Below, in pieces: positions 7,295 through 14,336 of a stretch of DNA of 25,867 nt (positions are counted from its first letter, which is position 1; the number at the start of each line of letters is the position of its first letter). The notes below the pieces were generated by a model, which was not told where the DNA came from, made no database searches, and saw only the letters and a program-made list of their open reading frames with translations. Source of the stretch: DASSBG01 sp965651365 (GTDB lineage: Bacteria; Pseudomonadota; Gammaproteobacteria; Xanthomonadales; Rhodanobacteraceae); NCBI GenBank assembly GCA_965651365.1, contig CBFGSA010000029.1, forward strand, positions 1-25,867, read 5' to 3'. The position numbers and the translations under genes were made by a program.

Positions 7295-7935
7295 GTCCCT
7301 TGCGATGCTCCCCTGTCGATAATCAGCAGATGCCGCTCGGCGTCCAGCTCCGGAATCGACAAGGGTAGCGCGTCAGCGAGGCGAAAGGGAGCAGGGAGCT
7401 GTCTCAGCTCGTCTTGCGGGTAGCGTCCCTTCAATGCCAGCAGCCGTCCGCCCGGTGCCAGCAGGTGGCCGCCCCAGGCCAGCATGTCGGCCAGCGTGGC
7501 GAAGGCGCGCGTCGTGAGGGTGTCGTACTGACCCGACAATGCCTCGATGCGCGCGTGCACCGGTTCGACCTGTTTCAGGCCCAGTTCGCGCACCACGGCG
7601 CGCAGAAAACGCACCTTCTTGCCGTTGCTGTCGACCAGCATGACGTCAAGCTCCGGCCGCGCCAGCGCCAGCGGAATGCCCGGCAATCCGGCGCCGGTGC
7701 CCAGATCGGCCAGACTCGTGCCGTGCAAGTGCGGCAGCACGGCCAGGCAATCAAGCAGATGCCGGCTGATCATCTCTTGCGGGTCGCGCACGGCGGTCAG
7801 ATTGAAATGCGCATTCCACTTCACCAGCAGCGCCAGATAGTCCAGCAGTTGCGGCACGGCGGCAGGCGGCAGGTCGAGCTCCAGTGCCTCGATGCCTTGC
7901 TGAAGCTGCCGGTTCAGGCTGTCGCGGTCCAACAA
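7291..7935 (-). CDS. rsmG: 16S rRNA (guanine-527-N7)-methyltransferase RsmG
   Basis: 214 residues, usual RsmG/GidB length. The SAM-binding loop is LADLGTGAGLPGIPLAL, followed by the acidic strand MLVDSNGKKVRFLR; FNLTAVRDPQEMISRHLLDC is the conserved N-terminal RsmG block. It methylates N7 of G527 in 16S rRNA; loss of the enzyme gives low-level streptomycin resistance in other bacteria. The best start is TTG at 7935, since no in-frame ATG covers the conserved N-terminus; initiation is therefore probably weak. It heads the rsmG-parA-parB-sigma-anti-sigma run. mnmG, its common partner, is not in the window. Confidence 0.95.
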   Translation of the reverse strand: MLDRDSLNRQLQQGIEALELDLPPAAVPQLLDYLALLVKWNAHFNLTAVRDPQEMISRHLLDCLAVLPHLHGTSLADLGTGAGLPGIPLALARPELDVMLVDSNGKKVRFLRAVVRELGLKQVEPVHARIEALSGQYDTLTTRAFATLADMLAWGGHLLAPGGRLLALKGRYPQDELRQLPAPFRLADALPLSIPELDAERHLLIIDRGASQGT

Positions 7936-8032
7936 GGATCATTCCGGAGACGCGCCCACCGGGCGCAAGGCCGCTCAGTATCATGTGCCAGCCCGTTGCG
8001 GGCAAGTTGGCCGCTCCTGCCTGGAAGGTCGT

Positions 8033-8500
8033 TCAGGTGCAGCTCAGATCAACGCGGGTGATCAGCATGCCGCGCGGGCGCAATTGCTGGTTCAGGGCCT
8101 GCTTGATGCGGGCGTTGCGGGCCAGGCAGGATTCATCCTGGCTGGTGTCCGCCTGAACCAGCAGCTCGAGCGTGGTGCTGCGGATCAGTTCTTCGGCCGA
8201 ATCGATCACCGCATCGGCGCGATCCGGCTCAAGTACCTGCCAGTAGACCGTGCCTTCCAGTTCCAGATCGCCGCTGGGCCGCGAGGCCTGCATGCGCAGC
8301 GTGTGCCCGGCCAGGCTGATCTTGTGCACCACGCGATCCACCAGCGGCAGCACAAAGTGAAAACCCGCATCCAGCATGCGGGTCGGGCGGCCGAATCGAT
8401 ACAGGCTGTACACCTCGCCTTCGGGAATGCGCTTGAAGGCGCTGGCGGCCAGCAGAGCCACCAGAATCACGCCGATTATCAAGGACAGTTGCAGCAACAT
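8033..8500 (-). CDS. Short SPFH/band-7 domain membrane protein
   Basis: 155 residues. A single N-terminal membrane helix (about 1-20) is followed by a band-7/SPFH start: IPEGEVYSLYRFGRPTRML, GFHFVLPLVDRV, then the LELEGTVYWQV strand. SPFH proteins such as prohibitin, stomatin and HflK/C form large membrane rings that scaffold proteases and microdomains. Typical members run to ~260-400 residues with a C-terminal helical/coiled-coil oligomerisation part; this one stops near the end of the band-7 domain, so it is either a minimal form or truncated. It lies 97 bp upstream of rsmG; that gap holds only a short GCGCCC/GGGCGC palindrome near 7952-7966. No Shine-Dalgarno is obvious. Confidence 0.8.
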   Translation of the reverse strand: MLLQLSLIIGVILVALLAASAFKRIPEGEVYSLYRFGRPTRMLDAGFHFVLPLVDRVVHKISLAGHTLRMQASRPSGDLELEGTVYWQVLEPDRADAVIDSAEELIRSTTLELLVQADTSQDESCLARNARIKQALNQQLRPRGMLITRVDLSCT

Positions 8501-8840
8501 GATACTTGTTTCAGTGAGTTGCGGTCACGTTCTTATCTGTGCTTGCAAGAATACACGCAAGGCTCTTGATCAAGCATAGTTTAATCATATTTTAACCGAA
8601 CACAACCCTTGCTGAACAATCAGCCAGCAATCAGGTCTCAGACGTGTCGTGAATCAATCAAAATCTGGCAGGCTGTCAGACTTGGCCGGTTGAGGCCACA
8701 ATTCGGTTGTGTGAGGACAGACCTTCGACGCTTTGCTGGCCCTTGGTGGTTCTATGGGCCAAAAAGTGGCGGAAGTATGGGCTGCACAGACGGAGATTCG
8801 CAGGCCAGCCGAGCCAAGTCCGACAAGCTGCTGGCCCGGA
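8501..8840. other. AT-rich intergenic region without a supported gene
   Basis: This stretch is clearly more AT-rich than the rest, especially 8520-8690. It has two short palindromes, CTTGCAAG (8542-8549) and CTTGATCAAG (8565-8574), which could be operator sites upstream of the minus-strand SPFH gene. No convincing -35/-10 pair with correct spacing is visible. Short open frames here (for example 83 codons at 8609-8860) have no recognisable domain. From about 8700 to 8840 the sequence may be the remnant of a larger element ending in the adjacent inverted-repeat element. Confidence 0.5.
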
Positions 8841-8992
8841 TTATTCATGAGCATCCGTAGCGAGCCGGTTCAAGGGCCTGTCCGGCGCGGGTTTCGCGAC
8901 CGAGGGGCGCGCAGGCGTAGCCGACACTACGTCGAAGCGAAAGCCGCGCCGGGCGTGACCATGGGCCGACGCAGTAGAAGGCTCATGAATAA
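8841..8992. mobile_element. 152-bp MITE-like element with 12-bp terminal inverted repeats
   Basis: TTATTCATGAGC (8841-8852) and its exact reverse complement GCTCATGAATAA (8981-8992) bound a 152-bp segment. Inside is a second inverted repeat (8882-8897 with 8937-8952, 15 of 16 paired), and at the centre CGTAG/CTACG (8916-8920 with 8927-8931). The whole unit can fold into a nested cruciform or RNA hairpin. No coding capacity or clear target-site duplication is visible. A related left end occurs at 25824, so it belongs to a dispersed family, probably a non-autonomous transposable element; the responsible transposase is unknown. Confidence 0.65.
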
Positions 8993-9050
8993 CACGCTCA
9001 AGAAACAACGGCTACACTGTCTGGCAGTGCAGATGCACGCCGGAGCATGC

Positions 9051-9713
9051 ATGAATCCTTCAAACTGGATTGAACTGCCCGCCACGGTTTTGCTGTTCGC
9101 GGCGGCGGTATTGCTGATCGCAACCCTGTTCCAGGGCGCGGCCTGCCGGCGACATCTGCGCTGTGGCCGACGGGTTCGGGCGGGTGGCCGTCTGGTGTTG
9201 CTGCTGGTGTGTCTGGCCCTGACCGTACTGCTGGCCGGGACCGGCTATTCGCTGCGCGGTTACCATTTGCTGGGTGAGGAAATTCCGGTGATGCAGATTG
9301 CTGCCCACCGGACCGGATCCGAGCAGTGGCGGCTGGATCTGCGGATGCCCGACGGCGCCATGCGCGAGGTGAGCCTGAACGGTGATGCCTGGCGTGCCGA
9401 AGCGGTGGTCTTGAAGTGGAAGCTGCCCGGCATTCTCGCCGGGCTGCCACCGGTGTACCGCTTTGATCGTTTGTCCGGGCGCTACGCCGATCCCATGCAG
9501 GCTGCGCGCACGCCGCCCACCGTGGTGACCTTCGAGCACGCTGGCAACTATGACCTGTTCAGTCTGTCGCTGCGCCATTCCGATTGGCTGCCGATGGTCG
9601 ATACGGTCTACGGCAGCGGCGCCTACATGCCGCTTGCCGACGGCGCCCAATACCGGCTCAGCCTGATGCGAACCGGTGCGTTGGTGGCGCGGCGAGCCGA
9701 CCCCGCACAGTAG
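9051..9713 (+). CDS. Conserved two-TM membrane protein of unknown function
   Basis: 220 residues. Two membrane helices (about 10-28 and 46-66) are separated by a Cys/Arg-rich loop (CRRHLRCGRR); the remaining ~150 residues form a probably extracytoplasmic soluble domain with the segments VVLKWKLPGILAGLPPVYRF and DRLSGRYADP. I recall similar proteins in Lysobacterales annotated loosely as multidrug or cation transporters, but two helices do not make a transporter, so function is unassigned. ATG 9051 is chosen because GGAG lies five bases upstream; longer in-frame starts run through the MITE-like element. The TAG stop is supplied by the repeat at 9710-9774. Confidence 0.8.
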   Translation: MNPSNWIELPATVLLFAAAVLLIATLFQGAACRRHLRCGRRVRAGGRLVLLLVCLALTVLLAGTGYSLRGYHLLGEEIPVMQIAAHRTGSEQWRLDLRMPDGAMREVSLNGDAWRAEAVVLKWKLPGILAGLPPVYRFDRLSGRYADPMQAARTPPTVVTFEHAGNYDLFSLSLRHSDWLPMVDTVYGSGAYMPLADGAQYRLSLMRTGALVARRADPAQ

Positions 9714-9774
9714 GAGCGGGCCATGCCCGCGAGAATACCTGGCGAAACCTTTTCGCGGCATGACCCGCTCCTAC
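9710..9774. repeat. Paired REP-like inverted repeat between convergent genes
   Basis: GTAGGAGCGGG (9710-9720) and CCCGCTCCTAC (9764-9774) are perfect 11-bp inverted arms; pairing continues imperfectly inward (CATGCCCGCGA against TTCGCGGCATG). This is the layout of a BIME-type REP pair and may act as a bidirectional terminator, although no U-tracts follow. The GTAG ends provide TAG stop codons for the flanking genes on both strands (9711-9713 on +, 9771-9773 on -). Confidence 0.85.
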
Positions 9775-10226
9775 ACGAGCCGTTTGCGGTAACGGCGGGC
9801 GGCCATGCCGTCTTCGTAGTAGTCGGACCGCAGATCGCGCAGGATGTAGCCGACGCTTTCGTAGAGCGCAATGGCCTGCGGATTGTCGGCGCGCACTTCC
9901 AGACGCACTTCGCTCGTGCCGCGCGCCCGGGCGGCCTCCTCAGCGGCCTCCAGCAGAGCGCGTCCCAGGCCCTGCCCACGCGCCTCGGCGGCAATCACCA
10001 GTGAGTACAGGCGCGCGGCGCGACTGTGCGCTCGAAACAGGAGCAGCGCATCGCCGAGCAAAGCAGTGTCGCGCTCGGCTACCAGCACGCAGGCGGTGGT
10101 ACTGGCAAGATGTTGTGCAAGCTGACGGCGGCTGAGCCGGTCACCGGCAAAACTGCGCTGCTCCAGCGCGACCAGCGCGTCCAGGTCGCCGGCTTCAGCG
10201 GAACGTATGATGAACGGACTTTCCAC
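9771..10226 (-). CDS. RimI-like GNAT acetyltransferase, partner of the ATP-grasp ligase
   Basis: 151 residues with one GNAT domain: IRSAEAGDLDALVALEQRSF, LYSLVIAAEARGQGLGRALL (acetyl-CoA loop RGQGLGRA at 83-90), EVRADNPQAIALYESVGY and DYYEDGMAARRYRKRL. The last block matches GNATs that, in other proteobacteria, lie next to RimK-like ATP-grasp proteins and are often fused to a C-terminal C39-like peptidase; here nothing follows the GNAT domain. The start is GTG 10226. It is divergent from the ATP-grasp gene across 74 bp, suggesting shared control. Its TAG stop lies within the REP pair. Role inferred: acetylation of an amine in a peptide- or metabolite-modification pathway. Confidence 0.85.
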   Translation of the reverse strand: MESPFIIRSAEAGDLDALVALEQRSFAGDRLSRRQLAQHLASTTACVLVAERDTALLGDALLLFRAHSRAARLYSLVIAAEARGQGLGRALLEAAEEAARARGTSEVRLEVRADNPQAIALYESVGYILRDLRSDYYEDGMAARRYRKRLV

Positions 10227-10300
10227 CCGGTGAGCCTAGAGCTTGCCGGCATCGCGGGCAATACGCAGAATCCGCATTTTGCCGCCCAGAGCGCATCCCG

Positions 10301-11947
10301 ATGACCCGCCTTTTGATCGTTGTTGAAAAGGAATCCGACTGGGGCTCGTACTACCCGTCGGACAACGTGATCACTGCCGGCGACTATCTGCGCGATGCGA
10401 CAGCGCACGACGAACGCACCCAGGTCATCAATCTGTGCCGCAGCTACCGCTATCTTGGCAGTGGCTACTACGTCTCGCTGCTGGCCGAGGCGCGCGGCCA
10501 TCACGTGATTCCCTCGGTGCGCACCATCAGCAACCTGCGTGGCCGCGCCCTGTACGCGCTCGACATCCAGGATCTGAATCAAAAGCTGGCCCGTTTCCTG
10601 CCGGCCGGCGGCAAGGACATCACCGACCTCAGCATCCAGGTCTATTTCGGCCAGACCAGCTATCCGAGTCTTGAGGATCTGGGCCGCCAGGTGTTCGAGC
10701 TGTTCCCTTGCCCGCTGCTCCGCATCGAGTTCCACCGCGACCGCAGCTGGCAGATCGGACGCATCAAGCCGGTTGGCCTGGACAGTCTTGTTGGCGAGCA
10801 GGAGGATGCCTTTGCCCAGGCACTGGATCACTACTCGCGCAAGATCTGGCGCAAGCCGCGCAGCCGCAGACAATATCGCTATGACCTCGCAATGCTGTGC
10901 GATCCGCAAGAAGAGCTGCCGCCGTCCGATCGCGCGGCACTAAAGCATTTCGTCAGCGCCGGGCGCGAACTCGACATCGAAGTCGACACCATCGGTCGTG
11001 CCGATTTTCAGCGTGTGGCCGAATACGACGGTCTGTTCATCCGCACCACCACAGCGATCGACCACTTCACCTACCGCTTCGCCCATCGGGCGGAGAAAGA
11101 GGGTATGGCGGTGATCGACGATCCGCTGTCGATCCTGCGTTGTACCAACAAGATCTATCTGCACGCGCTGCTGCGCGCACACCGGGTGCCGGTGCCGCGC
11201 GGCGAAATCCTGCATCACCGCGACACTCGCCAGCTGGCCAGTCTGCCCGAGCGACTGGGTCTGCCGCTGGTGCTGAAGATTCCCGATGGCTCCTTCTCGC
11301 GCGGCGTGATCAAGGCCGAATCGATGGAAGAACTCGAGCGTGGTGCGGCCGAACTGTTCCAGCGCAGCGAACTATTGATTGCCCAGGAGTTCCTGTACAC
11401 CGAATACGACTGGCGCATCGGTGTGCTCAACGGCAAGGCCCTGTATGCCTGCCGTTACTACATGTCGCGCGGCCACTGGCAAATCTACAACCACGCGGCA
11501 CGCGGCGCGCAACGCAGTGGCGGCTTCGAATGCGTCAACCTGCCCGAGGTGCCGCCGGCGGTGTTGAAACTGGCCTTGCGCGCCACGCGCCTGATCGGCA
11601 ATGGCTTGTACGGTGTCGACATCAAACAAAGCGGCAAGCGTTGCGTGGTGATCGAGGTCAACGACAATCCGTCGATTGATGCTGGCGTCGAGGACGAACA
11701 GTTGGGGCGGGAGCTCTATTTGCAGATCATGCGCGAATTCCTGCGTCGCATGGAGCAGCGCCGGCTGGGCGCCGGCCGACGGAATCCGGTGCGCATCAGG
11801 CTGAGCGGCAACATCAGCGCCGGTGCCAGCAGCAACCAGTACAGGCCGCTCCAGCCGAAGATCGGGTTTTGCGGTGACACCGGAGCCAGCAAGGCCAGCG
11901 CACCGCCGGCAAGCAACCAGCCAAGCAGCAGATACAAGCTGAAATGA
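10301..11947 (+). CDS. RimK-like ATP-grasp ligase with RLAN N-terminal domain
   Basis: 548 residues. About 1-150 is the RimK-like ATP-grasp N-terminal (RLAN) domain, beginning LLIVVEKESDWGSYYPSDNV. The ATP-grasp fold follows at about 280-480, with a lysine strand VLKIPDGSFSRGVIKAE (K326), the QEFLYTEYDWRIGVLNGKA block and the metal-binding IEVNDNPSIDAGVED (E452, N454). Such enzymes couple carboxylates to amines with ATP, as RimK does with glutamate; the substrate of the RLAN group is undefined. Homology stops near residue 485; the last ~60 residues are low-complexity (GASSNQYRPLQPK) and lie antisense to the small membrane gene, so they look like a read-through tail. The neighbouring GNAT suggests a joint pathway. 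Confidence 0.9.
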   Translation: MTRLLIVVEKESDWGSYYPSDNVITAGDYLRDATAHDERTQVINLCRSYRYLGSGYYVSLLAEARGHHVIPSVRTISNLRGRALYALDIQDLNQKLARFLPAGGKDITDLSIQVYFGQTSYPSLEDLGRQVFELFPCPLLRIEFHRDRSWQIGRIKPVGLDSLVGEQEDAFAQALDHYSRKIWRKPRSRRQYRYDLAMLCDPQEELPPSDRAALKHFVSAGRELDIEVDTIGRADFQRVAEYDGLFIRTTTAIDHFTYRFAHRAEKEGMAVIDDPLSILRCTNKIYLHALLRAHRVPVPRGEILHHRDTRQLASLPERLGLPLVLKIPDGSFSRGVIKAESMEELERGAAELFQRSELLIAQEFLYTEYDWRIGVLNGKALYACRYYMSRGHWQIYNHAARGAQRSGGFECVNLPEVPPAVLKLALRATRLIGNGLYGVDIKQSGKRCVVIEVNDNPSIDAGVEDEQLGRELYLQIMREFLRRMEQRRLGAGRRNPVRIRLSGNISAGASSNQYRPLQPKIGFCGDTGASKASAPPASNQPSSRYKLK

Positions 11948-11967
11948 CGGTTTTGCGATCCGTTCAT
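11716..11967 (-). CDS. Small two-helix membrane protein, antisense to the ATP-grasp 3' end
   Basis: 83 residues. Two hydrophobic helices are visible, LYLLLGWLLAGGALALLAP (about 11-29) and YWLLLAPALMLPLSL (about 43-57), followed by a basic tail (RRPAPSRRCSMRRRNSR). The ATG at 11967 has GGAG seven bases upstream. Similar short membrane proteins occur in Lysobacterales as far as I recall, without known function. The basic tail overlaps the conserved core of the ATP-grasp gene, so the original stop of one or both genes seems to have been lost. It is divergent from the TPR gene. Alternative: only the + strand frame is real; the membrane-helix pattern and Shine-Dalgarno argue against that. Confidence 0.6.
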   Translation of the reverse strand: MNGSQNRHFSLYLLLGWLLAGGALALLAPVSPQNPIFGWSGLYWLLLAPALMLPLSLMRTGFRRPAPSRRCSMRRRNSRMICK

Positions 11968-12105
11968 GAATAGTCTCCGATGGGCCTGCGAACAGTGTTG
12001 CGCGGCCCCGTCTCACCGGCTGCGAATGCGAACGAGGCGGGCCAAAAGCGATCGCCACCGGCGCGGGCTCTGTCATAATCAGCGTTTTGCAGACAAAGTC
12101 CCATC

Positions 12106-14190
12106 ATGGCTGAATCGACCTCCACTTCTGCTGCGCCGGCATCGCCCGATGCCAACGAGTCCAGCCTGCGCGAGCGCCTGCAGCAACAACCCGAAGACCT
12201 GGTCACGCTGACGACCCTGGCCGTGCTGTGCGCCAACAAGGGCCGCTTTGGCGAAGGCCGCGATCTGCTGGAACGAGCCATCGCCATCAATGGCAACGAT
12301 CCCCGCCTGCACCTCAGTGCCGCGGGCATGGCGGCCAATGACGGTGATCTGGACGGAGCTGCAGCCGAATACCGCAAGGCCCTGCTGTTGCGTGCCGATC
12401 TGCCAAATGCACATGTTGGCCTGGGCCAGATTGCCGAAGCCGGTCAGCAATTCTCGACAGCCGAAGAACACTTCACCGAAGCGCTGAAAATCGACAGCGA
12501 GGATGCCGATGCCATGCTCGGCCTGGCGCGGCTGCGGCTGCAGCAGAACCATGTCGAGCAGGCAGTGCAGATGTTTGCCCAGGTGACTCAGCGCCACCCC
12601 AAGCATGCGCGGGCGCTGGCCGCATACGGTCAGGCGCTGATGATGCGCGGCATGCCCGAGCAGGCGGGCCGACCGCTCACCCGCGCCCTGGAGCTCGATC
12701 CGTCCATGCATTCGGCGCGCCTGCTGCTGGGACATGTGGAGTTGTATCGGGGCAACGTGCGGCAGGCTGAAAAAGCCTATCGGGACGTGCTGCAGGCGCA
12801 ACCATCCAGTTCCGACGCGCTGGCCGGGCTCGGCGATGCGCTGCGCGCACAGGAACGCATTGATGAGGCGTACCTGGCCTACGATGCGGCGCGCCGCTTG
12901 CAGCCTGATGTGGAAGCGCTGACCAGCTTGCGTGCAACATGCCTGGGTGCGATGGGTCGCGAAAGCGAGGCCATCGACGATCTCAGGCAGTTCATCGCCA
13001 GCCACCCACGATGTCAGGCGCCGCGCCTGCTGCTGGCGGATATCTATCGCAGCCGCAGGCAGCGCGATCAGGCACTGGATCTGTGGCAGCGGGCCGTCGA
13101 AACCGATGAAACCGATGCGCTGGCGCAGGCTGAACTGGCCCTGTTGCGCGAGGCCGAAGGCGACTATGCCGCCACCGCTGCTGCAGCAGCCCGAAGCGGG
13201 GAGGACACCCGACCGCACGTACGTCTGTTGCGTGCGCGTGCGGCGTTGCGCGGCAATGATCAGTCTGCGGCCCAGCGTGAGCTGCTGGCGTTGAAGGGCA
13301 CGGCATTGCCGGAATTTCTGAAGCGCGACCGGTTGCGCATGCTGGGCCTGGTGCATGATCAGTCTGGACGCTGGGCCGAAGCGGTGCTCGCATTCCGCGA
13401 GGCCCAGCGTATTGATGCCAAACCGCTGCCGCCACTGGCGTCGGCCGAGCTTCTGCGCGGCGTGATAAAGCCCTTGCTGGACTTGCCGGAACTGCAGCAT
13501 CCGCGGCTCAAGGCGCCGGTGCTCCTGCTTGGCTTGCCGGGCTCGGGTGTCGAGCATGTGGCTACGCTGCTGGCTGATCAGGCGGGTATTGCGGTACGTG
13601 ACGACCGCTTCGGCGACCAGACCGACTTTTTTGCCGACGCCGGCGACAGTTCGGTGCTGACTCCATTGCCGCAGAGTCGCCTGGGTGTCCAGGCCCGCCG
13701 TTATGCGCGTGTGCAGGGTCGGCATGTCGGTGGCGATCCCGACACCGTGATTGACTGGGTGCCGGTTTTCGATGCCCGTCTGTTGCCGGTCACCAAGCGG
13801 GCGCTGCCCGGAGTGCGCGCAATCATAGTGGACGCCGAACCGAAGCAGGCATGGCTGCAGTGGCTGGCGTTCGGCTGGCAGCGGCGCTTGCGCATGCTTG
13901 ATGCCAATGTGGCTGCGCGCTGGTGGAATCTGGCCCGGCAGCAATTGGATCTGGTGGCCGAGCACCTGCCGGTCGTGCGTGTCAACGGGAATGCCATCAT
14001 CGACAACCCTGCCGAAGCCGGCCAGGGTCTGGCGAGCTTCCTCGGATTGGAGCAGCTTGTCCCGGGCGAGGTCAGCAAAAAGCAGCGCGAGCTTTCGCTC
14101 GGTCTGCCCGGCCGTTTCCGCGCAGGCCACGAGGACAACTACAGCGAAGTCCTGGCCGAGGCGTTTGCGGCTGTTGAAGCGGGCGATTGA
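12106..14190 (+). CDS. TPR protein with sulfotransferase-like C-terminal domain
   Basis: 694 residues. About ten TPR units run from roughly residue 20 to 450 (for example GRFGEGRDLLERAIAINGND; YRKALLLRADLPNAHVGLG; GRWAEAVLAFREAQRID). The C-terminal ~230 residues resemble the sulfotransferase fold found in TPR-sulfotransferase proteins: a P-loop-like strand VLLLGLPGSGVEHVATLL (476-483) and the AIIVDAEPKQAWLQWLAFGW and SFLGLEQLVPGE segments. The usual PRSGTT P-loop is changed to PGSGVE and the 3'-phosphate-binding pattern is weak, so catalysis with PAPS is doubtful; a protein-binding role is equally possible. No signal peptide: probably cytoplasmic. It is divergent from the small membrane gene; ATG 12106 has no strong Shine-Dalgarno. 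Confidence 0.85.
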   Translation: MAESTSTSAAPASPDANESSLRERLQQQPEDLVTLTTLAVLCANKGRFGEGRDLLERAIAINGNDPRLHLSAAGMAANDGDLDGAAAEYRKALLLRADLPNAHVGLGQIAEAGQQFSTAEEHFTEALKIDSEDADAMLGLARLRLQQNHVEQAVQMFAQVTQRHPKHARALAAYGQALMMRGMPEQAGRPLTRALELDPSMHSARLLLGHVELYRGNVRQAEKAYRDVLQAQPSSSDALAGLGDALRAQERIDEAYLAYDAARRLQPDVEALTSLRATCLGAMGRESEAIDDLRQFIASHPRCQAPRLLLADIYRSRRQRDQALDLWQRAVETDETDALAQAELALLREAEGDYAATAAAAARSGEDTRPHVRLLRARAALRGNDQSAAQRELLALKGTALPEFLKRDRLRMLGLVHDQSGRWAEAVLAFREAQRIDAKPLPPLASAELLRGVIKPLLDLPELQHPRLKAPVLLLGLPGSGVEHVATLLADQAGIAVRDDRFGDQTDFFADAGDSSVLTPLPQSRLGVQARRYARVQGRHVGGDPDTVIDWVPVFDARLLPVTKRALPGVRAIIVDAEPKQAWLQWLAFGWQRRLRMLDANVAARWWNLARQQLDLVAEHLPVVRVNGNAIIDNPAEAGQGLASFLGLEQLVPGEVSKKQRELSLGLPGRFRAGHEDNYSEVLAEAFAAVEAGD

Positions 14191-14336
14191 GCGCGCCCAG
14201 TCCGGTGCGCCCTGCGGTCACGATCAAACGATGTCGGTCGTCCAGCGCGGCAGGCGGCAGCTGCGCGTTTGTCTCTGGTTCAATCGCCTGTACCCGTGAT
14301 GCGTTAACCTGAAAGGCCCACTCGCCGGAGAACGAC

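Noticed and set aside
8609..8860. 83-codon plus-strand ORF in the AT-rich gap
   Set aside because: No domain, no clear Shine-Dalgarno, and it runs into the inverted-repeat element; an overlapping minus-strand ORF is equally open.
12079..14130. 683-codon open frame antisense to the TPR gene
   Set aside because: It is rich in His, Gln and Arg with no domain pattern, as expected for the reverse strand of a GC-rich, TPR-coding gene; the + strand frame has clear repeat structure.
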